Shown here: positions 25,821 to 36,412 of the stretch, one piece after another
Layout: the number at the start of each line of letters is the position of its first letter
Position numbering within the stretch: the stretch's first letter is position 1
Program-made: the position numbers and the translations under genes
Notes under the pieces: model-generated
What the model was told of the DNA's origin: nothing
What the model saw: the letters and a program-made list of their open reading frames with translations, nothing else
Database searches by the model: none
Source of the DNA: Pampus argenteus
Lineage: Eukaryota; Chordata; Actinopteri; Scombriformes; Stromateidae
Length of the DNA: 64,000 bases
NCBI GenBank assembly: GCA_036937835.1
Contig: CM072869.1
Coordinates: forward strand, 10,948,001 to 11,012,000
Direction of reading: 5' to 3'

Positions 25821-28236
25821 TCATGGTTTCATTTTTAAGTTTGGCCTTACGAGGGTTACAATCCCAATCAGTGAGGAAATCAGGCCACAAAACCCAACCA
25901 CGCCAGCATTTGACTGGTATATACCCAACCTGTCTAATGGAATGGTGAGATCACAAATATTTTTCACTGTGTCCAAGACAACAGCAGGATGTGATTTTAG
26001 GCTCTCCATCAGCAAAAAAAGAAAAGCATCCAGCTGGGGAATAACAACTTCAGCTACTTCTGGACTTTCATTGAGATGTGAATTCATTCTCTGTTTAAAG
26101 TGTTTATCTCTTGCTCTCTTTACCATTAACTGTAAGATAACATAAACGTCTCTGGTCAGACTCATAACTAGTGAGAAGAGGTAGTAGCGAGAGGCACTTA
26201 GACTCCAACGTTCCTTGTCGATATCACGGATAAGACCGGCATTTCTGGCCCAAAGCACATTGTCACAGATAAAGTAGAGGCCCCGGTTGATGTTGGCCAC
26301 AGTAAGGCACAGGCACAGCACTCGGTCAGAGAGTTGCATGGTTCGTTTAGCAGCCTCAATGGAATTTATTGTATTTCCCAGCCTGAACACTGACAAAGGA
26401 GGAAGAGAAAAGACGGTATTAGAATAAAATTTTTATTTTGAAATGTCAGATCAACATTTCATTGTGGCAGAATACAGTTAAGCTACATTTAAAGCATGCT
26501 ATAGTTTCATCTTATTAAATCTGTTACTCTGAGGGGTTACTGTCTGTCTACATATTGTAATTGCATATATTATGGTTCTACCTTGCATTCTTTGCCATAT
26601 AAACCCTTCAGAAACCATGTTAAACCACTGTTGCAAGTAAATTCACCTCTTTCAAGCTGTTTTTAAATTGTGAGACCAGCATGTCTCTGACATCCACAAT
26701 TAGTCAAGCCAGGCATAGAAGAGCAGAGCCCTGTGGCAGCAGCTCTGATGCAGAAAGGAGATAATTAATTGGTGCGCCAACAGAGGCTGGCCTAGTTCAT
26801 GGCCCAGCCTTGGCCCCAATATAGCTCTACTACAACAACAAGAGGGACAAAGTCTTTATTGCCTAACCCTACTCTAAGGCAGCACCTTATCCTTCATTTC
26901 CATGTGGAGCTTGTGTCAAGTCAGTTTCTGAAATTTTAAATTCATATTAAAACCGCAAAGTGTCAAAGTTCAATAAGTTTCAAAATATACCACCACCACA
27001 AGTACAGTCCTATGAGCTGTCTAGGCCAATCATAGGGTCATTAGTGGCACAGCACAGTTGGTGCAGGACAAGGACTCATACTGGAAGTGCACTGTGTGCT
27101 GACTTTTAATGATTTTTTTCCCCCCTATAATCCTATAAAACATTAGCATAGACGCACATGTTCAAAATTGTAAAATCTTTCATTGATTTTTATGACCATG
27201 GGAACCAAGTGCTCTGCAATATGTGATTATTATGTGAAATGATAGTAAATAAAAGTGTACGCATTTTTACCAGCAAATGTTAATCAACAATTATGATAAG
27301 GTGGCAGATTTATTCTATCACATTAAAGAAACAACATTTCTTAGAAAAAAAGGTTGCAGTTTCATCAAGATTTTCACAAATGATGGTGAGATATTGACAA
27401 CAAACTAGGCTTGACGAAAGGTAGAGAAAGTTAAGCAAGTAGAGCCGTTATTTGCTGGGATGGACTAATGGAAAAGATTTGTGCATGCAAGAATATAAAG
27501 TGGAGGATAACTTAACTTCACTGAGATTCAGCACTCACAACATCATTGATCAAAAAATATTAAGGGATTAATCAATAATGAAAAGTTTATTAGTTACAGC
27601 CCTGCTTTGTCCAGTTTTTAAGGACGTCTTTTTTTCTTGTTTTTAACTTTGACATGTCAAGATACATATCAGACATTAAAGAACAATGTTGAGTGTAGAA
27701 GCAGAAGATATAGAAAAGGTTTTCATGAACAATGGAAGAAAGCACGTTTTACACTCTACTGCAAATATGAGAAAAGAAGTGGGACCTACATTCACATGGT
27801 TATGTAGTATTTATCTGTAGAACATGCTGTACCTTACAACAACCTTTACTGTACATTCTCAGTTTAGAAACATCATAGTAATTCAGTCATACTCACATTT
27901 ACGTCCACCACTCATGCTGGCTTCCAGGCTTTTAAGTTTTGCCACAACGTCCTTTCTTTCTGGGTTGTTTCGGAGTAAATATGTCGACAGAGCACATGCA
28001 TATTGGGTTGCCCTGAAATTAAAAATAAATAAATAAATAAATTCAAGACGATAGGAGAGAAAGTCTGCTTCAATCAATCGACACACTACCTGTGCTCAAT
28101 ACTGTCCCGTCAACTTTTTCTAACAATAAATTAACTCACAAATACTTAGGACCAAATCACAAATATTGTAAACAACTTACCTGAAAAGGCGGTCCCTTCC
28201 TTGACTTTGACTTGTGAAATTTATAACCGCGTCCAT
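25821..28236 (-). CDS. pex11a: Peroxisomal membrane protein 11A (PEX11 family)
   Basis: The exons on the - strand are 28236-28181 (ATG), 28012-27897 and 26389-25821 (TGA at 25823-25821). Splice sites are CAG|GTAAGT, TTTCAG|GG, AAAT|GTGAGT and GTCAG|TG, and phases agree, giving 246 aa against about 247 for mammalian PEX11A. PEX11 proteins tubulate and elongate peroxisomal membranes before fission. Seen: DRLFRATQYACALSTYLL at residues 16-33, GRKLFRLGN across the exon 2/3 join, FICDNVLWAR, SRYYLFSLVMSLTRDVY, HPAVVLDTVKNICD, and a C-terminal hydrophobic helix in VVGFCGLISSLIGIVTLV. The N-terminus and VKNICD region fit PEX11A. Some middle segments (CDNVLWA, RYYLFSL) resemble PEX11B, as do the final residues KMKP. 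The gene is convergent with the ELL gene. Confidence 0.92.
26390..27896 (-). other. Intron 2 of pex11a
   Basis: The 1.5-kb intron contains no exon. A short piece at about 27565-27605 (GGATTAATCAATAATGAAAAGTTTATTAGTTACAGCCCT, interrupted) matches the terminus of the ATTAAT-rich fish repeat whose near-complete copy is at 29397-29682. The rest shows nothing recognisable. Intron 1 (28013-28180) is only 168 bp and contains an AAAT tetranucleotide run at about 28022-28042. Confidence 0.55.
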
Positions 28237-28600
28237 GGCTAAATCCAACAAGAACAAGTTGTTCTAGTTAGCTTACGCAAAGGCAGAGTTGCAACCTCGT
28301 TGGATGACGAACACGGAGATACCTTAACGTTAAATTGTCGCTACTGACTGACAGTTAATGTTACTGGTCTTCCGTTTAATACTAATAGTCAACAATTGTG
28401 GTCCTTCTAACGTTGCCGATTTAAAATTCAATAAGATTCTCAGCAATTTCGAAACTTCTTTCAAATTACATTAAGCTTATCCATGTGTGTCATTTTAACC
28501 TACTTGTTTCACTACGGATATTTTGCGAACGGACCAACAAGCCGAACGGGTTTTGTGGACGGACCAACGCGTTACTATTGGTTACTATGACAACTTTATA
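28237..28600 (-). promoter_or_regulatory. Probable pex11a promoter and 5' UTR
   Basis: This segment directly upstream of the ATG is richer in CpG than its surroundings. It contains a CCAAT box on the - strand (ATTGG at 28577-28581) and two copies of ACGGACCAAC about 30 bp apart (near 28532-28541 and 28560-28568). No convincing TATA box was seen. The transcription start is not determined. Confidence 0.35.
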
Positions 28601-29396
28601 TTTAACGTCTTAATGGTCGCAGAAAGTTCACAACCCCGTTTAAGTACGAGACAATACACATTTGTCAAGATATAAACAAAACAAATTTAAACAGTTAAAC
28701 AAAAGGTCAATGTGAACAAGCTGCTGATTACCACAGACATATTAAGCCTATAAAGATGTAAATTACATAGATTACAGTGAGTTTTTGGGATGCTTGGAGG
28801 AACAATTAACGATATGATGTGTTTTAAACGACAGGAGGCGATGTAGCAGTGTGTCAGATGCAACAGAGATAGTCAAAGTCATAATCAATGATTGTTTTTC
28901 AACTTTTGCTTTTATATTATATTTCAATCTTAGACTTTCTTATAATGGTTGGGACTTGTGGTACAGCATTATGAATAAATGTGCTTATACTCAAAGAATA
29001 GGCCATGTCTCCACATCTCGAGATGGATTTAAGATTATGTTAAAAAATATATATATAATAAAAAATAAATTTCTCCATTTGCCTTATTCAATTTTCACAT
29101 CTAACATCTGAATAGAGATTAGTTTAAGTTCAGAGAAACTGACTAAATGAAATTATCCCCTGTGAAGTGGACAGCTTTACTGTCTAAAGGTTGGAGGATA
29201 GCCTATATTTAATTTAAATGAGTCTTTTTAGGTGATGTCTCCAGTGTCCCTCTTTTTTTTATTGTAATAAGGGTAAAATATTACCTGTCAATCAAACACA
29301 GAAGGTCATATGGAAATCATTTTCTTTTGTTGCACAAAACAAGCAATGACATGTCATTTTCAACTTCAGTTGAAATGACACTACTGCAATACATGA

Positions 29397-29682
29397 GGGC
29401 AGCGCTAACAACTAGCAACTCACAATTCATTCATTATCAGTTAATCAGTTGATTGTTTTGTTGATTAATTGATAAGTTGTTTGGTCCATAAAATGGTGAA
29501 ACATGTTAATCATGGTTTCCCAAGACCCTGGTGACTGTCTTATTTTATCTACAACAGTCCAAAATGCAAAGATATCCAGTTTACTGTCAGAAAATAAATG
29601 ACTCAAAGCTAATATCAAAATAGTTGGTGATTAACTTAATAGTTTGCAACTAATTGGTCAATTAATTGACCAATCATTGCAG
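29397..29682 (+). repeat. Near-complete copy of an ATTAAT-rich fish interspersed repeat
   Basis: It begins CATTATCAGTTAATCAGTTGATTG and runs through GTTTGGTCCATAAAATGGTGAAA, CATGGTTTCCCAAGACCC, AAAGATATCCAGTTTACTGTCA and ATCAAAATAGTTGGTGATTAA. It ends ATTGCAGC. The order of landmarks matches a non-coding repeat common in percomorph genomes. A perfect 22-bp palindrome (29653-29674) sits near its right end. No open frame is visible. Confidence 0.6.
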
Positions 29683-30264
29683 CGGTGTTGTGGTGAGGTG
29701 ATGATGATTTGATGCAATACTTGGAAATATTACAGGCTTCTAATTTACTGTCTCCACTGTCAAGGGCATGTTTCAGCCCATGGGTCAACTGACAAATACA
29801 CGGTTCAAAAATTTGTATAATGAGTCCAGTAATATGAATGTGTTTGAAAGTCAAGCTCAAATGTAGCGTTTACAAATCCCCTGGGCTTTCTGTAGATATG
29901 GTCACTCTGTATTATAATATTAGCTGGACTAATTTCCATAAAAGTAAAGCCATGGCAGTGGCGGCCAGGGTACTACAAGTGACATTGAAAGAATTTCTTG
30001 CATGCCCCCTTTTGATAAACAGTTTCTCATACAGTATGTCTTCAATTATAATTTCGTTTTATGGAAATAATGTATTACCTGTATTAAGTGGGCTGCTCAC
30101 TGTTACTTTCGGATATTTAAAATAATTTTGGTGGTATCGTAGCCATTAAAAATACTGTTCAAGTTAATTATTGAATAGTTCTTAAATGAATTTACAGATT
30201 AAAAGGAGACATATGATGAAAAACAGAATTATATTTTGATAGTTGATTTGTTGTTTATGTTAAT

Positions 30265-30480
30265 AATTCTCTAACATTCTCTGGTTTCATCTTCTCAAAT
30301 ATGAGCACTTAAAGCTTGTTTTTGTATACCATATACATATGGTTCTTTATTGACTGTCTTTGGGATTGGGGCTTCACAGCTCCCTCTGGGCATCATTTCA
30401 AGATCATTTTAAGATCTTAGCCCAGAATTTTCTGAAATAATACAGACTCAACTATTAATTGATTAATAATAGTGATGTGA
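30265..30480 (-). repeat. Diverged, opposite-strand copy of the ATTAAT-rich repeat
   Basis: ACATTCTCTGGTTTCATCTTCTCAAATATGAG at about 30274-30305, TTGACTGTCTTTGGGATTGGGG, and a terminal ATTAATTGATTAATAAT are the reverse-oriented landmarks of the family seen at 29397-29682. It is heavily diverged and its boundaries are approximate. Confidence 0.45.
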
Positions 30481-31499
30481 GAAGTATTTAATGTTAGAGC
30501 AATTTAATATGAAAAAATAACATTCAGTAATATTGATAAACTATGGAAACTTTATTTTCTAAATACAGAAAAACTAAACAAGAAAGCAACACACGTCATC
30601 CAAAGCAATCTATTAGAAGATTAAACTCAGTTCCTGCAAATTTTTTTTTTAAAAGGTGACAAAAGCTTTGTTTAATGTTGTCAGGTGTACTCAAAAGAAT
30701 GAGCTTCCCATTCTACCAAAATAATAAAAAAACATCCATCAGCCTTTTATATCTTCATCCATTCATCCAAACACATTTCAGTCACATCATTAATGCGTAC
30801 ATTATTTATAACACATGTATTTAAACCTACCCACATCAAATCCTCGAGTTCCATCTGTTGTACTTTTACACTGAATATCACATCAGATAAAGCACCACAA
30901 TGCCCTATACAAACACTCTCACTTGACCGTAACATTCCTCATTGTGGCACTTAAATATTTCTTAATAAATACTAACGTACAGTACAAGTTGTAACAAGCT
31001 CTCTTCAACTCATTGTTCCATAGAGGCTACTATCATTCCTTTACATGAAAGCTTTCTAAAGATAAAGAGAAAATAGGGAGGAAGGAGAGAAAATATATGA
31101 ATATATATAGAAAATGATAGAATAGCCTCATGATTTTTCCATAAAGACATAACTGTAGACTAATCTGTAATTGTTATCTTTTCCAAAGCAGTTAAAAGCA
31201 GTTTTTATGTTATTTTATATATCCAATATATGTTCTTATTATAATTTGATAAACTATATGTTCCTCAAAGCATCTATTAGATGTAGCCAATATGTTTTAC
31301 ATTGGCACTTTCTTCAGGGCATTTATAAAATTGTTTCTCTTAGTCATGTCAGCTTATTTCCAAAGTACATTACAAACAAACAGAAGTTGAATAATATGAA
31401 GGGACAAAAGCAAGAATAAACATAGTCAAATATAAAACAATCTATAGACCAACAACCACACGCCTACATCACATACACACAATAACATTAAAGTAGGAT

Positions 31500-31800
31500 G
31501 TGAGACCATTTTTAAATGTGTTAGTGTTAGGAGCAAATTTGATATAGTGTGGGAGGTTGTTCTATAATAGGGGGCTGCAACCTCAAACACCCAGTCTCCC
31601 ACAAGCTTCAGCCTGAAGTGTTGAGCGGCTCAGAGGTCTCTTTCAAAGAACCTGTGGGGCATTGAGGTTGAGTGAGCGGGTTCAGAAATGTAATGAAGGA
31701 GCCAGCCCATTCAAAGAACCTGCACGCAAGCAGAAGACGAAGAACAGAAACTTTGAAAGTTGATTCTTAGGCAACGTGTGAGAAAAGTAAAAAAAAAGAA
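31500..31800. repeat. Probable old interspersed repeat next to the TIR element
   Basis: The stretch GGAGCAAATTTGATATAGTGTGGGAGGTTGTTC, the CTCAAACACCCAGTCTCCCAC block, and the later CCATTCAAAGAACCTGCACG have the texture of a repeat seen in fish genomes, but I cannot name the family. There is no open frame. Confidence 0.3.
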
Positions 31801-32349
31801 ACAGAGAAGAAGCAGAAGGATTATCGACATGATGGAAGGAGTTGCTGTGGTTGCTACACTGAAAAAAATCTAACGTTGGCTTAAATTAAAAAAATTGAGG
31901 TAATCGATCACAACTAATATTGTGCGGTTATACAACATAAATATTTCATTTGATTTGACCTAAAATATTTAACTTCATGTAAACTAATTTCTGAAGGTTG
32001 AACCAAAGCAATTATTTTAGATTCTCCTGAATTAAAATAATTACATTGGATTTATTACTTAATGTAAAAAAATCTATTTTGTCAAACCTGAATATTTTAA
32101 ATTCATTTAAACAACTTTTGCATATGGGAGCAAACTATTTTTTTTAAGTTGTCTCAAATAAAAATTCAAAGTCAAGCCATTCCTTTTCAACACATTTATT
32201 TTCAAACATTGCTTCTGAATGATAACAATTTAAATACATACAAACTTAAATACACCAGCAACCAGTCTGCATCTTGAAGTAAAATTATTTTTTTTCCCAA
32301 CATTTTTTCTCCATATTGTAGTAACATAGAACAGTGCTTCTCAACCATG

Positions 32350-33708
32350 TTATAACAAAGTTATCCCAAAGAACAGAGCAACAGCCGTTGGTGTTGAGGG
32401 CACTTTACTGAGGACCTCTGTTCCGTCAATGACGATTTTAATGTCCTCGTTTCCACTGACGATTGCCATGGCTGCTTCGTTTTCTGCATATCCTGCACAC
32501 ACAAAAAAACAACAAATGAGAACAATTAGAGCATTTCTTGAAGACAATGCATGTCAATGCTGAAAACCATGGTTGAAGCAATGCTGTATCTACTGAAGGA
32601 ACTGCTGAAGCAATGCTGATAAGGCTGATGCAACAGCTGAAAGGTATAACTTAAGCTAAGAGATGCATGGTGATGAATTTAAGTACTCAAGTCAGTTGAA
32701 ATGTTAAAAATGCATGTTTAAGTGTAATAGTTGAGTAGTTTGAATAATTGTTTCTAGTGTATAACAGTGGATTTAGATTCTTCAATCAAATTTGCTGGAA
32801 CTGTCACTATATTTTGATTAATTAAATGGGTAACTTAGAACAAAATCCAACTCCTCTGGCTCCACTTGTATCCAATCACAGTTCTCCACCTACACCGCCT
32901 TCCTTCAAATCAGTCTTAAGATGTCATGTGTTGTGATGTTCTCTCTCTCTACCCTCATCCAGCACAGAAAATTTCTCGACCCACCTCCACCTCCACCTCC
33001 ACCCCTTCACCCCCTCAATCAAACTATAGACCATTTCCATCCTCAACCAGAGGTTTCAGTGTCAGGAGGCATCTGTTGCATCTCAAAACAAAATTGGTAT
33101 ATAAGTATTGTCTGTGTTAGTGAGAGAGATGCCCTTACCTGGCATTCTTTAATGAGGCGATGAACAGGTTAGATCACCCAGGTAGATCATCAAAGATTTG
33201 AATATGCACTCTCTTCTAGTTGTGATGTCCACAGTCTGAGGAAGAATAGGTATTATTAAAAGCACATACAAGTCAACTATTCAACTATGGATCCACTGAG
33301 AACCAACTCATACATAGATACCTCATCTAAAACCTGCAAAGTTGCCGGTCTGCTCTTTCACACGTCCTCCCTTGCTCCTGATGACCTCAAGCAGTTTCGA
33401 TGTGTGCTTGTCCAAGTGCACTAAGAACTTTGTCTCCAAGGGAACTGTTGTCACTCAGCATTAATCTGGAGGAAAAAAAACAGCACGCAGAAAGAACTTT
33501 GAAAGTGTATTAAAGTAAAGACCTATGTTTTGAAGGTTCAAACATCATCATCTTTCATAATTGTCTAATTAATGGCATTAATAAATATATTAAGTCCCTC
33601 TCCTCTCAAAAATAGGTCTAAAGGTGCCTTACATTTAAAAACATACCTCTTCCATCTGAAAAAGTGCTGGCCATCTTGCCAACATGTCTTCAATGCTTGG
33701 CTGCTTGT
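32350..33708 (-). pseudogene. Decayed copy of the fish multicopy 'WPALF' (SAMD3-like) protein gene
   Basis: Four exon remnants keep splice sites and gene order on the - strand. 33708-33647 reads IEDMLARWPALFQMEE. 33465-33322 reads LDKHTSKLLEVIRSKGG, with an early frameshift or stop and a stop near its end. 33235-33139 reads DITTRRECIFKSLMIYLGD, with a frameshift afterwards. 32492-32350 reads IKIVIDGTEVL and AVALFFGITLL, then TAA. These match, in order, the conserved blocks of an uncharacterised protein family present in many near-identical copies in fish genomes and often labelled SAMD3-like (recalled, not searched). The reading frame is broken at least twice, so this copy cannot make the full protein. 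Family function is unknown. Confidence 0.65.
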
Positions 33709-34339
33709 CTACGGTATAAAAAGAGAAATACAGCACAGTAAGCAATAACACACAAACACAGCACAATAGCACAGTAAGCACCACAGTACCAGTAATATTT
33801 ATTCCACTAACTATAAGTCAAACACAAGAACATTTGCTCAAAATAGTTTATCTGCCTTTCTAAATCACCATCCTCTCTCCCCTTATCCCACTTCACCTGT
33901 CTGCTCCCACCTCACCTTCTCCCTCTATAACTTAAGTAAATATACGCTTTGCATCTGACGTCACACAATACGTCCCTCCCCCCCGCTTAAAATATGAACG
34001 AGGTCATGAACGATATCGGTCATTGAACGTTTACAGGTATACACATTCAACAACATTTAATTTTATTTCATGGTTAATTAATATTCACTGCAGTTCTGCT
34101 AAGCTCATGAGACCGAGCTCAAGCTTCGCTGCTCCCACACACACGCACCATGCGGCCAGCTTCCTCTCCGGAGCTCCGGTGACCCATAAAACCTCCGCCA
34201 GGCCTTGACAACTGCGACGGTTGCGACCCGACCGAACCCCCCAACAGAAGAAGTAATTGCCCACAAAAGCACAAACTTAAGACAGACTCTTTGTCTGGGG
34301 GCTAAAATTTAACCCCAGCTATCTTTAAAAATCGGAATG

Positions 34340-34480
34340 ACTTACCTTAATGTCGCCTCGCTGCCGTAGGACCTGATATTCCTGATATTTTTCTCCGCGT
34401 CTTCTGCAATGGCGGTGGGATTGAGGCAGATACGTTGCCGCCAGAAATTTAAAAGTACGCATGCGCGAATCACTCAATCT
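34340..34480 (-). promoter_or_regulatory. CpG-rich core promoter-like segment of the fossil gene
   Basis: Directly upstream of a strong donor (AAG|GTAAGT, exon end at 34346 on the - strand) lies a CpG-rich patch. It has an NRF1-like palindrome CGCATGCGCG (34459-34468) and a YY1-like AATGGCGG (34408-34415). Both motifs are typical of TATA-less promoters. The start site is inferred to lie around 34400-34450. Confidence 0.4.
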
Positions 34481-35235
34481 AATAAAAATGCTTTGATTAA
34501 AATAAAAAAAATCAGTTTGGTGCCTCGCTGTCAGTTTACATTAAAGTAAAGTAAAAAAAATCAATTAAACCATGAATATAAATTAAAAAGTTTAGTTTAA
34601 TTGAGAAAAGTATTTTTTTTTATTCAGTGGAATGAGAAAAAACACATTGAAAGAACAACACCTTTGTTTTACTTTTTTCAGTGTACCTTCTTTGTAAATA
34701 CGCCACCATCTCATGATAAATCTTCACACACCTTGTGTATCATCCAATCACCAACCAGGGTTTTTTTCAGGGCCGTTCTGAGTACCTACCCTGCAGCAGG
34801 GACTTCTTTTGGGGAATGGTCCTGCAGTGAAAACGGGACCCATACAAAGCTAATTTTCAGCAGTATGTCTTGTAAACATGTGTATTGCTAGAAACAAATT
34901 GCCTGCATTCGCACAATACTACTATTCACACAACACGGACAAAAAAACTGCTGGGGATTATTCTTTGATATACAGTATTTTGAAGAATCGTGTATTGTAA
35001 ATATCTAACATGCAAGGTTAGTGGACATTTCTTCAGAGGGAGAAACAACATGGGGCTTGTGGGTCTTCACTGAATCCTCACATTGCCATATATACCTAAG
35101 CCATAAATCTATTTTTGATCTGTCAGTTATTAAATATGGTGCCACAAGAACAACCTCCAGCATGTGAGCTGTCACTCTATCTACCATTACATTCATCATC
35201 TGCTGGGAGAAATATGTACAGCAATACAGTGCATG

Positions 35236-35240
<5 letters not shown>

Positions 35241-35279
<39 letters not shown>
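35241..35279. repeat. Compound (CA)n(TA)n microsatellite
   Basis: Thirteen CA units (35241-35266) run straight into a TA run ending at 35279. Confidence 0.95.
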
Positions 35280-36355
35280 GCATTTCTACTGATGACTAAG
35301 TGTCTTGGAAGTCAAGACAAGAAGGACACATCATTGACTCCATCATATTTTAATTATTTTAATTATTCATCACCACATCTTTATGTTCCCTGCTCACACA
35401 CATTACACTGTACACAGATTTTGACTGGCTGTGGATTTATCTGATTTTAGATGACACATACAGACATTTTCATACAGGGTCAGTGTGTGCTGCGGTCTTG
35501 TCCTCATGAATCATTGAATTCATTGGACACATTTGTGAACTGTGTCCAATTTATCTGCCAAATAATCCAATTATAAGAAGAGATTTTTCCATGTCATGTC
35601 ACAGTGTACATGGTCAATTAAAATCATAACCTAGATAGAGAATCAGACTGCATTGAGACTTTACAGTCACATATTGACAGAACACAGGCACTGTCATAAA
35701 TATTAGAAATATGTAGACAATCCACCCACAGAGAAAATAACTCAGGTTGGAAAACCATTACATTTATGTTGCTACATCCACGCTTGGCAACGCAATTTGC
35801 ATGTACTGTATGTATGCAAATGTATGCACTGAGATTTTGTATTGATTGCTTATTGGGGAGTGCATAGCCTTTAGTCAGATAGGAATTTGTCATCTGCAGT
35901 GCAACGTTCATAATATCAGAATTTCAAAACATTTCCTTCCTTTTTAAAGAAATGTTTAATATTACCAGAAAGATGTTGGGTTTCAGAGTCTGTCAGACTA
36001 TGGCGATAGGGTGGTTAAGATCTGTGTTTCAGATATAAATTAATAAATATAAATAGGTTTAAATGTAAAAATATGTCAAATAAAATCATTAAAACATTTG
36101 CATACATACATGTATGTTTGAATTCTTGTTTTCAGTTAATACTTAAATTCAGAATTTGCCTTAAAAAGGGCAAAATCAGAGCTGAAGTGTGTAGTATCGT
36201 ACTTTATAGGGAGGAATATCATACATTTTTTCCTCATATTATGTCACAAATAACATCCTGTTTGCACCATGAAAATCTCCTTATCATGAAACTGCCATCA
36301 TGCCAAACTAATAGAACTGCAATGAACTCTGCAAGGAGGCAAGTTATTTGTGGTC

Positions 36356-36412
36356 CGGATACAAGATGCTGTGAGAGCCATCAGACCGTCTTCATAAAGT
36401 ATCTTGTATCCA
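36356..36412. repeat. Inverted repeat (11-bp arms, about 35-bp loop)
   Basis: GGATACAAGAT (36356-36366) pairs with ATCTTGTATCC (36402-36412). The surrounding 36300-36540 block is richer in GC than its neighbourhood. It may be a MITE remnant, but outer ends were not found. Confidence 0.5.

Larger units (their letters stand above)
28600..31500. other. Intergenic region 5' of pex11a with old interspersed repeats
   Basis: No gene was recognised. Short open frames here (for example 28851-29111 and 29838-30125) lack homology and splice signals. Two repeat copies (29397-29682 and about 30265-30480) are listed separately. The rest is AT-rich. Confidence 0.5.
31857..34683 (-). mobile_element. TIR-bounded element carrying a degenerate spliced gene
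   Basis: The left end reads TA|CACTGAAAAAAAT (31855-31869). The right end reads CTTTTTTCAGTG|TA (34672-34685), giving inverted ends CACTGAAAAA with TA on both sides. A second, inner CAGTG at 34625-34629 (TTTTTATTCAGTG) is an alternative right end. The interior holds, on the - strand, a CpG-rich core near 34130-34470, a predicted non-coding first exon ending at 34346, and four decayed coding exons (see the pseudogene entry). CACTG ends recall CACTA/EnSpm elements, but the 2-bp TA flank would be unusual for that group, so I leave the class open. No transposase is visible. Confidence 0.5.
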
